A DNA stretch of 64,000 nt from Saccharopolyspora_C sp040643635 (GCF_040643635.1 NZ_JBEYUS010000002.1:62001-126000), one strand, 5' to 3'. Shown: positions 34,844-44,067, counted from the stretch's first letter. Made by a program: numbers and translations. The notes: generated from the sequence alone by a model not told the origin.

Positions 34844-36244
34844 TCACGGGCACAGCCACCGCCGCGGCTGCCACCAGGGCAGTTCGCGGCAGGAGCTCTC
34901 GTTGGTGGCCTTCGCGTCCACTCGCACCCGGTAGTCGTCGGTGGTGACCGAACCCGGTGAGAACAGGGCGAGCCCGTAGCTGAGCCCGGTGGCCTCCTCC
35001 GGGATCGGCGGGGTCGTCCAGTAGGCCTTCGACCACTGCGCGGCGGGCGCGTACGTAGGACCCGCCACCCAGTAGCGCCACTGCCCGGCCCGGTCCCGGT
35101 AGTACACGGCGAGCTGGGTGGGAGCGGTCGATTTGTACCAGGTGCTGAGCGTGTAGTTGTGCCCGGTGTGCGCGGGCAGCGCGTACTCGCCGAGGTCGAG
35201 CGTCGTCATCAGCTTCGCGTCGCCGTCGGTGAACCGGGTCATGTCCAGCCGTTGCGCCCAGTTCCCCCCGTGCGCGTCGCGGGTCCTCGTCCACACCGGC
35301 GTGTTCGTCCCCCACCCGCCGGTCTCCCAGCCGATCGGGACGCCGTCCGGCCCGGCGTCTTCGAGGGAGGCGTTCACCGGGCGGGCCCGGTCCTGCGGCG
35401 GTGGTGCCCGGTGCACGGGTGCGGTCCGGCCGCCCACGACCTCGTGCACGGTGCGCACCGGAGTCCCGCGGTCGTGCAGCCAGCCGGCGAATTCGTCGAG
35501 GACCCGCGGGTTGAGGCCGAGCGGGCCGCACATCTCGCAGGTCTGGTGCAGCACCAGCGGCACCCATCCGCCGCCCGCGTCGTCGGCGCGGGTCACGGCG
35601 GCTTTGAGGTCGTCGAGGGTGGTCTCCCGCCGGATCATGCCGGGGGAGCGGATCTCGAAGGGATCGGCGGGCGGCATGGTCTCGGCGTCGGGGCAGTCGG
35701 CGCAGTCCCCGGGCGCGCGCAGGCCGCCCATGGTGCGGGCGCTGTTGTACCCGCAGTCCCGCACGGCTTTCCGCACGGCGTCGTCGGTCTCGTTGAACGG
35801 CGTGGTGAACGAGGTGGCCGAGTAGCCCCACTGCTCGAGGTTGGCGCGGTCGTCGCAGATCTGCCTGCGCATCTCGTCGGGGCTGACCGAGGTGAGGTCG
35901 GGGTGGGTGACGGTGTGCCCACCGATCTCGTGCCCGGCGTCGGCGATGCGCCGCAGCTCGTCGTGGCCGAGGTAGCCGGGGCTGCCGATGGCGCCGGAGA
36001 TGATGTAGAAGGTGCCGTGCATGCCGTGCCGCTGCAGGACTTCGGCACCGGAGGTCTGCGAGACGCTGCCGTCGTCGAAGGTGAAGCTGACGACGGTCCC
36101 GCCGCGCGGGGTGCGGTCCGGTTCGGCGCCGGCGGGGACGCCCGCGGCGACGCCGAGCAGCGCGGTGAGCAGCAGGGCGCCGAGCGCTCGCCGGGGCCGT
36201 TGCGGCGGCTCCGGCGAGCGGTGTCGGATGGCGCGCAGGTGCAT
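34844..36244 (-). CDS. Secreted polysaccharide deacetylase with C-terminal jelly-roll-like domain
   Basis: 466 residues from ATG 36244; the frame is open a little further but without a signal. Signal peptide about residues 20-40 (ALGALLLTALLGVAAGVPAGA). NodB domain: motif 1 'VVSFTFDDGS' (catalytic base Asp and metal Asp), motif 2 'GGHTVTHPDL' (metal His pair), motif 3 region 'SFTTPFNETDD', later 'PLVLHQTCEMCG'. Residues from about 320 ('VNASLEDAGPDGVPIGWETGG', ends in WLCP) form a beta-rich carbohydrate-binding-like module. It removes N- or O-acetyl groups from an extracellular glycan by family analogy. Operon with the lipoprotein gene. Confidence 0.88.
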   Translation of the reverse strand: MHLRAIRHRSPEPPQRPRRALGALLLTALLGVAAGVPAGAEPDRTPRGGTVVSFTFDDGSVSQTSGAEVLQRHGMHGTFYIISGAIGSPGYLGHDELRRIADAGHEIGGHTVTHPDLTSVSPDEMRRQICDDRANLEQWGYSATSFTTPFNETDDAVRKAVRDCGYNSARTMGGLRAPGDCADCPDAETMPPADPFEIRSPGMIRRETTLDDLKAAVTRADDAGGGWVPLVLHQTCEMCGPLGLNPRVLDEFAGWLHDRGTPVRTVHEVVGGRTAPVHRAPPPQDRARPVNASLEDAGPDGVPIGWETGGWGTNTPVWTRTRDAHGGNWAQRLDMTRFTDGDAKLMTTLDLGEYALPAHTGHNYTLSTWYKSTAPTQLAVYYRDRAGQWRYWVAGPTYAPAAQWSKAYWTTPPIPEEATGLSYGLALFSPGSVTTDDYRVRVDAKATNESSCRELPWWQPRRWLCP

Positions 36245-36363
36245 TCGGTGACCGTCCCAGCGTCGAGGTGCCTCGACGCTACGAGTCGCCGCGGGGGACC
36301 GGATCGCCTGCGGAGGGGACGACACCTACCGCGTCCGCGGGAGGACGCGCGCGGGGATCAGCC

Positions 36364-36516
36364 CAGTACCGGGACCATTCCAGTACCGGGACCATTCCAG
36401 TACCGGGACCATTCCAGTACCGGGACCATTCCAGTACCGGGACCATTCCAGTACCGGGACCAACCCAGTACCGGGACCAACCCAGTACCGGGACCAACCC
36501 AGTACCGGGACCAACC
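36364..36516. repeat. Minisatellite: nine 17-bp units
   Basis: Five units CAGTACCGGGACCATTC are followed by four units CAGTACCGGGACCAACC, with no other change. The array ends 12 bp from the eda stop. The block order suggests two separate amplification rounds. There are no spacers, so it is not a CRISPR array. Confidence 0.95.
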
Positions 36517-36527
36517 CAACGCCGAGA

Positions 36528-37151
36528 TCAGCCCAACGCCGCGGCCTGCCGGGCCAGCGCTTCGACCTGTCCCCACTGCCCGGCGGCGAGCAGTTGCTTC
36601 GGCGCGAGCCACGATCCGCCGACGCAGCCCACGTTGGGCAGCGCCAGGTACCGGCCGGCGTTGTCGACGCTGATGCCGCCGGTGGGGCAGAACCGCAGCT
36701 GCGGCAACGGCCCGGCGAGGGACTTCAGGTACGGCACTCCGCCGCTGGGTTCGGCGGGGAAGAACTTCATCGCGGTGACCCCGCGCTCGGCGAGCCGCAT
36801 CGCTTCGGAGATGGTGCTGATCCCGGCGAGGTAGGGCAGCCCGGCGGCGTCGACGTCGTCGAGCAGCCGGTCGGTGGCGCCGGGCGTGACGATGTACCGG
36901 GCGCCGGCTTCGCGCACCTTGTCGGCTTGGCCGACCTCGGTGATGGTGCCCGCACCGACGACGATCTCGGGGACTTCCGCGGCGAGCCGTTCGATGGCGG
37001 GCAGGCCGGCGGGGGTGCGGAGGGTGACTTCGATGGTGCGGATGCCGCCGCGCAGCAGCGCCTGGCCCAGCGGGACCGCGTGGGCGACGTCGTCGAGGGC
37101 GACGACGGGGACGACGGGGCTGAGTTCGAGCACTTCGGAGGCAGTGTTCAT
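36528..37151 (-). CDS. eda: KDPG/KHG aldolase (2-dehydro-3-deoxy-phosphogluconate aldolase)
   Basis: 207 residues from ATG 37151 (AGGTG upstream). TIM-barrel class I aldolase cleaving KDPG to pyruvate and glyceraldehyde 3-phosphate, the last step of the Entner-Doudoroff pathway. The catalytic Glu is in 'IRTIEVTLRTP', the Schiff-base Lys in 'TAMKFFPAEPSGG', and the phosphate loop in 'CPTGGIS'. 82 bp behind edd on the same strand, so an edd-eda operon. The 17-bp minisatellite lies directly downstream. Confidence 0.95.
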   Translation of the reverse strand: MNTASEVLELSPVVPVVALDDVAHAVPLGQALLRGGIRTIEVTLRTPAGLPAIERLAAEVPEIVVGAGTITEVGQADKVREAGARYIVTPGATDRLLDDVDAAGLPYLAGISTISEAMRLAERGVTAMKFFPAEPSGGVPYLKSLAGPLPQLRFCPTGGISVDNAGRYLALPNVGCVGGSWLAPKQLLAAGQWGQVEALARQAAALG

Positions 37152-37233
37152 GGTGGTGTTCACCTGTTCTCGGTAAGCGCCGGTGCGGGCGGTCGGCTGT
37201 CCTGCGCCGCCCCGGGCGCCTCGGGCGGGTGGA

Positions 37234-39096
37234 TCAGACGGGCAGGTCGCTGGGCGCGTCGGTGCGCTGCCGCGGTGCGAACACGCTAGCGCCCTGGTCG
37301 GCGCGGCCGACGGCGTGGCGGAACGCGGTGAACAGTTCGCGGCCGGTGCCGTGCTGGGTGGTGGCGGCGCCGGGGGCGGGTTCGCGGGCGGCGAAGTCCT
37401 CGTCGCCGACGAGCACTTCGAGGGTGCCGTTCTCGGCGTCGAGCCGGACCATGTCGCCGTCGCGCACCCGCGCGAGCGGTCCGCCCGCGGTGGCTTCGGG
37501 GGTGAGCTGGATGGCGGCGGGGATCTTGCCGGAGGCCCCGGACATCCGCCCGTCGGTGACCAGCGCGACCTGGTGCCCGCGGTCCATCAGCACGCCGAGC
37601 GCGGGGGTGAGCCCGTGCAGCTCGGGCATGCCGTTGGCCTGCGGACCCTGGTTGCGGATGACGACCACGACGTCCTGGTCGAGCTCGCCTGCGCGGAACA
37701 GTTCGGTGAACCGGTGCTGGTCGTCGAAGACGCGCGCGGGCGCGGTGACGACGCGGTGCTCGGGCTTGACCGCGGAGACCTTGATGACCGAGCTGCCGAG
37801 GTTGCCGCGCAGCACCCGCAGGCCGCCGTCGGGTGCGAACGGGTCGTCGACGCCGCGCAGCACGTCCGGGTCGAGGCTGTCGGCGGGGGCGTCGCGCCAC
37901 ACCAGCTCACCGTCTTCGAGGAACGGCTGCTGCCGGTACCGGTCGAGGCCGTATCCGGCGACGGTGTGCACGTCGGGGTGCAGGAATCCGGCGTCGAGCA
38001 GCTGGCCGACGAGCGTCTGCACGCCTCCGGCGGCGGCGAAGTGGTTGATGTCGGCGGAGCCGTTCGGGTAGACCCGCGACAGCGAGGGCACGACGGCGGA
38101 GAGCTCGGCGAAGTCGTCCCAGGTGAGTTCGATGCCCGCGGCCGCGGCGATGGCGGGCAGGTGCAGCGTGTGGTTGGTGGATCCGCCGGTGGCGAGCAGG
38201 GCGACGACGCCGTTGACGAGCGCGCGTTCGTCGAGCAGTCGGCCGATCGGGGTGCGTTCCTCGCCGCGGGCGAGCTGCACGACGCGCCGCGAGGCCTCGT
38301 CGGTGAGGGCGCGCCGCAGCGGGGTGCCGGGGGCGACGAAGCTGGAGCCGGGCAGGTGCAGCCCCATCACTTCGACGACGAGCTGGTTGGAGTTCGCGGT
38401 GCCGTAGAAGGTGCAGGTGCCGGGGGAGTGGTAGGAGGCCGATTCGGCTTCGAGGAGGTCTTCGCGGGTCGCCTTGCCCTCGGCGAACAGCTGCCGGATG
38501 CGGCTCTTCTCGCCGTTGGGCAGCCCGGAGGGCATCGGCCCGGCGGGCACCAGGATCGTCGGCAGGTGCCCGAAGGCGAGGGCGCCGATGAGCAGCCCGG
38601 GCACGATCTTGTCGCACACGCCGAGCAGCAGCGCCCCGTCGAACATCTCGTGGGAGAGCGCGACGCCGGTGGCCATGGCGATCACGTCGCGGGAGAACAG
38701 CGAGAGCTCCATGCCCGCGCGGCCTTGGGTGATGCCGTCGCACATGGCGGGGACGCCGCCGGCGAACTGGGCGACGCCGCCCGCGTCGCGCACCGCGTCC
38801 TTGATCCACGCGGGGTATTCGTCGTAGGGCTGGTGTGCGGAGAGCATGTCGTTGTACGCCGACACGATCGCCACGCCCGGCTTGGTCTCGCCGCGCACCG
38901 CGATCCGGTCGGCGCCGCTACAGCCTGCGAAGCCGTGGGCGAGGTTGCTGCAGGGCATCCCGGCGCGGGTCGGTCCGTCGGCAGCGGCGGCGGAGTCGAT
39001 GCGTTCGAGGTAGTCGCGCCGGGTGCGGGCGCTGCGCTGCGCGATGCGTTCGGTGACCCGCTGAACGATGGGATGGATGGCCGCGTGCGTCGCCAT
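37234..39096 (-). CDS. edd: Phosphogluconate dehydratase
   Basis: 620 residues, ATG with GGAGG 7 nt upstream. Dehydrates 6-phosphogluconate to KDPG, the committed step of the Entner-Doudoroff pathway. IlvD/Edd fold with conserved cysteines for the iron-sulfur cluster in 'GMPCSNLAHGFAGCSG', 'GVPAMCDGITQG' and 'LLLGVCDKIVPG', and the 'VTDGRMSGASGKIPAAIQ' block near the C-terminus. The length is typical of Edd. A good promoter lies upstream, and eda follows. Confidence 0.96.
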   Translation of the reverse strand: MATHAAIHPIVQRVTERIAQRSARTRRDYLERIDSAAAADGPTRAGMPCSNLAHGFAGCSGADRIAVRGETKPGVAIVSAYNDMLSAHQPYDEYPAWIKDAVRDAGGVAQFAGGVPAMCDGITQGRAGMELSLFSRDVIAMATGVALSHEMFDGALLLGVCDKIVPGLLIGALAFGHLPTILVPAGPMPSGLPNGEKSRIRQLFAEGKATREDLLEAESASYHSPGTCTFYGTANSNQLVVEVMGLHLPGSSFVAPGTPLRRALTDEASRRVVQLARGEERTPIGRLLDERALVNGVVALLATGGSTNHTLHLPAIAAAAGIELTWDDFAELSAVVPSLSRVYPNGSADINHFAAAGGVQTLVGQLLDAGFLHPDVHTVAGYGLDRYRQQPFLEDGELVWRDAPADSLDPDVLRGVDDPFAPDGGLRVLRGNLGSSVIKVSAVKPEHRVVTAPARVFDDQHRFTELFRAGELDQDVVVVIRNQGPQANGMPELHGLTPALGVLMDRGHQVALVTDGRMSGASGKIPAAIQLTPEATAGGPLARVRDGDMVRLDAENGTLEVLVGDEDFAAREPAPGAATTQHGTGRELFTAFRHAVGRADQGASVFAPRQRTDAPSDLPV

Positions 39097-39171
39097 TCCT
39101 CGCCTCCTGAGCGATCAGTGCTGATGAGCGCTGTGCGGGGCGACGACATTGGCGCCTTCGTGACGGCAGCC

Positions 39172-39199
39172 ACACTAATGGGTGTGACGGGGAAGTCAA
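39172..39199 (-). promoter_or_regulatory. Promoter of edd-eda with overlapping inverted repeat
   Basis: On the minus strand TTGACT (39199-39194) and TAGTGT (39177-39172) are separated by 16 bp. CACAC/GTGTG half-sites around 39171-39186 overlap the -10 and could be an operator. The rest of the 39097-39450 gap shows nothing else. Confidence 0.5.
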
Positions 39200-39450
39200 A
39201 ACCGATCCAGAATTCGTTGCGAGTGTGAACGCTACATGTCGACCGGATGACTAGTGGCCGTACGCACCGTTCACTGTGCTGTTGAGCTGCTGCGATCCGA
39301 GCACCGCCGGGCGCCCGCGGGACCGGCGGGAACGGTCCGGTCCCCGACCGCGCCGCGCGAATTCTGGGGTTTTCCCGAGCACCTGGAACGGCGTCCGGTC
39401 CGGTCGGGGAAACGCCCGCCGTGATCCGCTCGACTGGCAGGATGGTGCGC

Positions 39451-40083
39451 ATGCGCACGGGAGTGGTGGCAGTGGTGCTCGCTGGCGGACTGGCCCTGAC
39501 CGGATGTTCGGCGGGCGGCGGCGAACCGGAGCAGCAGCCGCCGCCGAGCGCGCCGGTGCCGGTGTCCTCGCCGTCCACTGCTCCGCAGCCCGCCGCGGCC
39601 CCGCCGCCTCCGGTCGAGCTGGGCGGCTCGTCGACCTTGGAAGAGGTGCGCAGGCGCGGCTCACTGCTGGTGGGGCTGCGCGCCGAGGAACCCCGGTTCG
39701 CGACCCGCGACGGCGGCCACTACCGCGGTTTCGACGTGGAGGTGACGGAGTTCGTCGTGCGGGAGCTGGGCTTGGACCCGCGTACCCAGATCTCGTACCG
39801 GATGCTGCCGCCGACGTTGCGCGACGGTTCGCTGGCGCGCGGCGAAGTGGACCTGCTGGTCGGCGGTGCCGAACCGGGGGACTCGGGGGTGGACGCGGTC
39901 GGCCCGTACGCGGTGACCGCGGACGGGACCGAGCACTACCTGGGCATCAAGTCCGGTGATGCGGCGCTGCACGACCGGATCGACGCGGCGCTCGCCACCG
40001 CGGTCCGCGACGGTGCGTGGCAACGCGCCTACGACGAGACCCTCGCGACCGAGGGCGTGCAGGCCCGCCCCGCCCCGCGCTGA
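39451..40083 (+). CDS. Lobe-deleted family-3 solute-binding lipoprotein
   Basis: 210 residues from ATG 39451; GTG 39421 or ATG 39442 are alternatives. Signal peptide and lipobox LALTGC (Cys19), then a Pro-rich linker of about 35 residues. 'SLLVGLRAEEPRFATRDGGHYRGFDVEVTEFVVRELGL' and 'RGEVDLLVGGAEP' match the first lobe of amino-acid binding proteins. After 'VGPYAVTADG' the chain jumps to 'EHYLGIKSGDAALHDRIDAALATAV', the C-terminal end of the same fold, so about 90-95 residues of lobe II are absent compared with the GluB-like protein 1.6 kb away. The reading frame is intact. It is convergent with the gluABCD genes and may be a sensor or a binding-defective protein. Confidence 0.72.
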   Translation: MRTGVVAVVLAGGLALTGCSAGGGEPEQQPPPSAPVPVSSPSTAPQPAAAPPPPVELGGSSTLEEVRRRGSLLVGLRAEEPRFATRDGGHYRGFDVEVTEFVVRELGLDPRTQISYRMLPPTLRDGSLARGEVDLLVGGAEPGDSGVDAVGPYAVTADGTEHYLGIKSGDAALHDRIDAALATAVRDGAWQRAYDETLATEGVQARPAPR

Positions 40084-40105
40084 GGCGGGACGGGGCGGAC
40101 CCGGA

Positions 40106-40972
40106 TCACTCCGCCGCCTGGGCCTGCGCGGCGCGGGCGGTGGTGCCGCCGCCCTTGCGGCCCTGGCTGAGCCTGCGCTCGGTGTAGACCGCGGCCCGGC
40201 TCAGCGCGTAGTTGATCACCACGAACAGCACGCCGACCGCGAGGTACATCTGAATCGGGTTGTTCAGGTTCTGGATGGCGATCTGCCCCAGCCGGACCAC
40301 GTCGACGTAGGTGATGATGAAGCCCAGCGAGGTGTCCTTCACGACCACCACGAGCTGGCTGATCAGCGCGGGCAGCATCGCCCGGAACGCCTGCGGCAGC
40401 AGCACGGTGCGCAGCACCTGCGAACGCCGCATCCCGATCGCGTAGGCGGCTTCGCCCTGGCCGCGCGGCAGCGACTGGATGCCGGCCCGCACGATCTCCG
40501 CGATGATCACCGAGTTGTACACGGTGAGGCCGATGACCAGGTACCACATCACCGACATGTCCAGCCCGAACGTGGGCAGCACCCGGCTGGCGAAGAACAC
40601 CGCGATGACCACCGGCACACCGCGGAGCAGTTCGACGACGCCGACGATGGCCCACCGGTACCAGCGGGCCGCGACGACGCGGGAGACCGCCAGCAGCGTG
40701 CCGACCAGCAGCGAGAACACCATCGCCAGCGCGGCGGCCAGCAGCGTGTTGGCCAGCCCGGTGCCCATCAGCGTCCACAGCGGGACGAAGGTGCCGTCGG
40801 TCGGGTCGATCAGCGGACCCCACTTCTCGGCGGTCAGCTGGTCGTTGGCGCCGAGGGTGTACAGCACCCAGGCGAGCACCGCGGCCAGCACGACGCACAC
40901 CACGACGCTGAGCACGACGGCGCGGCGCTTGGCGGCGGGCCCGGGGGCCTCGTAGAGCACGGAGTTCGTCAT
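40106..40972 (-). CDS. gluD: Glutamate-type ABC transporter permease GluD
   Basis: 288 residues. Polar amino acid permease with five or six membrane spans, an external segment near residues 40-65 and the EAA loop 'AAYAIGMRRSQVLRTVLLPQA'. Cytoplasmic basic C-terminal tail (RRLSQGRKGGG). ATG overlaps the gluC stop (ATGA). Last gene of gluA-B-C-D; it faces the lobe-deleted binding-protein gene 22 bp away. Specificity could be glutamate, aspartate or glutamine. Confidence 0.9.
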   Translation of the reverse strand: MTNSVLYEAPGPAAKRRAVVLSVVVCVVLAAVLAWVLYTLGANDQLTAEKWGPLIDPTDGTFVPLWTLMGTGLANTLLAAALAMVFSLLVGTLLAVSRVVAARWYRWAIVGVVELLRGVPVVIAVFFASRVLPTFGLDMSVMWYLVIGLTVYNSVIIAEIVRAGIQSLPRGQGEAAYAIGMRRSQVLRTVLLPQAFRAMLPALISQLVVVVKDTSLGFIITYVDVVRLGQIAIQNLNNPIQMYLAVGVLFVVINYALSRAAVYTERRLSQGRKGGGTTARAAQAQAAE

Positions 40973-41619
40973 CGGGCGATCGCCACCTTCCGCTCCAGGG
41001 CGCCGAGCAGCAGCCCGGCCGGGATCGTGATCACCAGGTAGCCGAGCACCACGCCGGTGAGCACCGGCAGCGCGGCCTCACCGCGCGCCGAGGTCAGCGT
41101 GTCGGCGACGGCGAACAGGTCCCCGCCGACGCCGAACGCGCCCGCGATCGCCGAGTTCTTGATCATCGCGATGAAGACGTTGCCCAGCGGCGGCACCACG
41201 GTGCGGATCGCCTGCGGCAACACGATCAGGCGCAGCACCTGGCTGAACCCGAGGCCGATGGCGCGCGCCGCTTCGGCCTGGCCGGGCGGCACGGCGTTGA
41301 TGCCGCTGCGGATCGCCTCGCACACGAAGGCGGAGGTGTAGAGCGCGAGCCCGATGGTGCCGAACCAGAAGTACGAGCCGTTCAGGCCCAGTTCCGGCAG
41401 CCCGAAGGCCATGAAGAACAGCACCACGGTCAGCGGGCAGTTGCGGAACACGGTGACCCACGCGGTCCCGGTGGCCCGCAGCGGCGGTAGCGGCGCGACC
41501 CGGAAGGCCGCGATGACGGTCCCCAGGACCAGCGAGATCAGTCCTGCGTACAGGCATATCTGCAGCGTGCGCAGGAGCCCGCTCAGGTAGAGGGGCAGGT
41601 TGTCGGTGATGACGTGCAC
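40969..41619 (-). CDS. gluC: Glutamate-type ABC transporter permease GluC
   Basis: 216 residues from GTG 41619 (GGAGAG upstream). Spans begin 'LPLYLSGLLRTLQICLYAGLISLVLGTVIA'; the EAA loop is 'AARAIGLGFSQVLRLIVLPQAIR'. Forms the channel with GluD. The gap to gluB is 73 bp. Confidence 0.92.
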   Translation of the reverse strand: MHVITDNLPLYLSGLLRTLQICLYAGLISLVLGTVIAAFRVAPLPPLRATGTAWVTVFRNCPLTVVLFFMAFGLPELGLNGSYFWFGTIGLALYTSAFVCEAIRSGINAVPPGQAEAARAIGLGFSQVLRLIVLPQAIRTVVPPLGNVFIAMIKNSAIAGAFGVGGDLFAVADTLTSARGEAALPVLTGVVLGYLVITIPAGLLLGALERKVAIAR

Positions 41620-41692
41620 GGTTCTCTCCGGCTCTGCGGACAGGGAGGACCGGTGGGGGCGTCGCTGGACGCCGCCCCGCACCGGGAGGTGA

Positions 41693-42586
41693 TCAACTGC
41701 AGGGGTCCAGCTGCGGCAGCGGAGGGGTCTCCGGCGACACCTTGCCCGCGGTGGCCGCCCAGGACTTCGCGTACGTCCCGTCGGCCACGGCCTGGGTGAG
41801 GGTGTCGTCGATGAACCGGCAGAACTCCGCGTCGCCCTTCTTGATGCCGACCCCGTAGGGCTCCTTGGTGAACTGCCGGTCGACGAGCTTGAACCGGCCG
41901 TTGCCCTGCTGGACCAGGCCCATCAGGATCACGTTGTCGGTGGTGACGGCCTGGACCTGGCCGGTGCGCAGCGCGTCGGCGCACTTGGAGTAGACGTCGA
42001 ACAGCGTCAGGTTCTCCGGGTCGACGTACTGCTTGATCTGCTCGGCGGGCGTGGAGCCGATGACCGAGCAGACCTTCGCGCCGGTGGGGCGCAGCGAGTC
42101 CGGGCCGGTGATCGTGTCGTCGTCCGAGGAGACCATCAGGTCCTGGCCCGCCTCGTAGTACGGGCCGGCGAAGCTGATCCGCTGCTTGCGCTTGTCGTTG
42201 ACCGTGTAGGTGGCCACGACCATGTCGACCCGGTCCTGCTCGATGATCTCCTCGCGGGTCTTGCTCGGCGCCTCGACCCAGTCGATCTGCTCGGCGGGGA
42301 TGCCGAGCTTCGCGGCGACGATCTTGCCGATCTCGACGTCGAAGCCCCGCGGGGTGCCGTCGAGACCTTGGAGGCCGAACAGCGGCTGGTCGAACTTGGT
42401 GCCGATCCGGACGGTGCCGGACTGCTGCAGCTTCGCCATCGTGGTGCCGGGCTCGAAGTGCGCGTTCGGGTCGACGGGCACGACGGTGCCGGTTTCGAGG
42501 CGGTTCTCGCTGTTGCCCCCGCAGGCGGTCAGCGCCAGCGCCATCGACGCCGCCAGCACGCCCCAGCGCACGCTGCGCGCTTTCAT
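41693..42586 (-). CDS. gluB: Glutamate-type ABC transporter binding lipoprotein GluB
   Basis: 297 residues from ATG 42586. Signal peptide with lipobox LALTAC (Cys22). Full two-lobed SBP family 3: ligand contacts in 'GTKFDQPLFGLQGLDGTPRGFDVEIGK', 'DMVVATYTVNDKRKQRISFAGPYY' and lobe II 'GAKVCSVIGSTPAEQIKQY'. 'DVYSKCADALRTGQVQAVTTDN' supplies the usual Asp contact with the ligand amino group. It delivers an amino acid, glutamate by resemblance to Corynebacterium GluB, to GluCD. Confidence 0.92.
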   Translation of the reverse strand: MKARSVRWGVLAASMALALTACGGNSENRLETGTVVPVDPNAHFEPGTTMAKLQQSGTVRIGTKFDQPLFGLQGLDGTPRGFDVEIGKIVAAKLGIPAEQIDWVEAPSKTREEIIEQDRVDMVVATYTVNDKRKQRISFAGPYYEAGQDLMVSSDDDTITGPDSLRPTGAKVCSVIGSTPAEQIKQYVDPENLTLFDVYSKCADALRTGQVQAVTTDNVILMGLVQQGNGRFKLVDRQFTKEPYGVGIKKGDAEFCRFIDDTLTQAVADGTYAKSWAATAGKVSPETPPLPQLDPCS

Positions 42587-42657
42587 CTCGGATGCCCCTC
42601 TCTGGAGGTGTACGGCTCCTGCGTCCCCGCGCGGGCGCGGGGACGACGCGAGGGAGG

Positions 42658-43413
42658 TCAGTGGGTGAGGATCTTGCTGAGGAAGTCCTGGGCGCGGGCG
42701 CTCTCCGGCTCGTCGAAGAACCGGTTCGGCGTCGAGTCCTCGACGATGCGTCCGTCGGCCATGAACAGCACCCGGTGCGCGGCGCGCCGGGCGAAACCCA
42801 TCTCGTGCGTGACGACCAGCATCGTCATGCCCTCGGCGGCGAGCCCGGCCATCACGTCGAGCACCTCGTTGACCATTTCGGGGTCGAGCGCCGAGGTCGG
42901 CTCGTCGAACAGCATGACCTTGGGCTTCATCGCCAGGGCGCGGGCGATCGCCGCCCGCTGCTGCTGCCCGCCGGAGAGCTGGGCGGGGTACTTCTCCGCC
43001 TGGTTGGCGATGCCCACCCGCTCCAGCAGGGCGAGCGCCTCCCGTTCGGCGGTGGCCTTGTCGGCCTTGCGCACCTTGATCGGCCCGAGCAGCACGTTCT
43101 CGAGGATCGTCTTGTGCGCGAACAGGTTGAACTGCTGGAACACCATGCCCACGTCGGCGCGGAGCTCGGCGAGCGCCCGGCCTTCGGCGGGCAGCGGCTT
43201 CCCGTCGATCTCGATGGTGCCCGAGTCGATGGGCTCCAAGCGGTTGATCGCGCGGCACAGCGTGGATTTGCCCGAGCCGGACGGCCCGAGCACCACCACG
43301 ACCTGGCCGGGCGGCACGGTGAGGTCCACGTCCTGCAACACGTGCAGGGAACCGAAGTGCTTGTCCACCGAGGACATGCGGATCATCGGCGAATCCGGGG
43401 AACCGGCGGTCAT
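42658..43413 (-). CDS. gluA: Glutamate-type ABC transporter ATPase GluA
   Basis: 251 residues from ATG 43413 (AGGAG upstream); the open frame extends to 43509 but without a signal. Walker A GPSGSGKST, Q-loop 'MVFQQFNLFAHKT', signature LSGGQQQRAAIARALA, Walker B 'VMLFDEPTSALDPE', H-loop 'VVTHEMGFA'. Powers uptake through GluCD. First gene of the operon. The 666-bp region to miaB (43414-44079) contains an AT-rich stretch at 43440-43490 that probably holds this operon's promoter and no convincing gene. Confidence 0.94.
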   Translation of the reverse strand: MTAGSPDSPMIRMSSVDKHFGSLHVLQDVDLTVPPGQVVVVLGPSGSGKSTLCRAINRLEPIDSGTIEIDGKPLPAEGRALAELRADVGMVFQQFNLFAHKTILENVLLGPIKVRKADKATAEREALALLERVGIANQAEKYPAQLSGGQQQRAAIARALAMKPKVMLFDEPTSALDPEMVNEVLDVMAGLAAEGMTMLVVTHEMGFARRAAHRVLFMADGRIVEDSTPNRFFDEPESARAQDFLSKILTH

Positions 43414-44067
43414 GCACACTCCTAGCCCGAGAATGTCCGGATCTGATGGCGAAAATTTAAGCTGCCCGTCCCGATTAGTCCATATGGTGCGGGTCAACGC
43501 AGGTTGCAACTCGGTTACGCGGGTGGGTCCCGGGTCCGGCGAGGGTTTTCCCGAATTTCAGCGAACGCGGTCATCCGGCTCTCAACTGCGCGGACGGCCA
43601 CCGGAAGGAGTGGCCCCACGGCGGGTTCCCGGTACTCCGGCCGGCTCCCGGAGGGCAGCCGAGTCGTCACCTTCCGTGCTCGATGCTGCCTCCGCTCGTC
43701 CGGATGGACCGTTCGGGTGTGACCCGCCGTAACCCCTTCGAGTTCGTGGATCCGCACCCCCGCGCACCTCCTCCGCGTTCTCGCGGCGAGTTCCCGCGCA
43801 TCCCGCGACAACCGGCGAATGCCCACTATGAATGAGTCGCACCCGTCCCCGACGCGCTTTCGCTCGATTCACCGCGGCTGCTCGAAAAGAATCACCGAAT
43901 GCCGCTCATCCGGATTCCCGGGAACGGTCCGGACGGGCGCACCCGGTCCGCCGAACGCCGCAGCGGGCCGCGTTTCCCGTCCCGGCGTCCCAGCCCGGTG
44001 GCGACGATCTCCGGCCAGGTCGCCGCCCTCGTCCGCAGGCGCTGGCCGACCAGTCCTGAGCAGCCGA

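Noticed and set aside
36364..36516. CRISPR-like array
   Set aside because: The units are 17 bp and directly adjacent, without spacers, and no cas genes are present; it is a minisatellite.
36279..36612. Repetitive Trp/Gly/Pro-rich peptides encoded across the minisatellite (minus strand)
   Set aside because: All three frames are open only because the 17-bp unit lacks stops; there is no start signal or independent evidence of coding.
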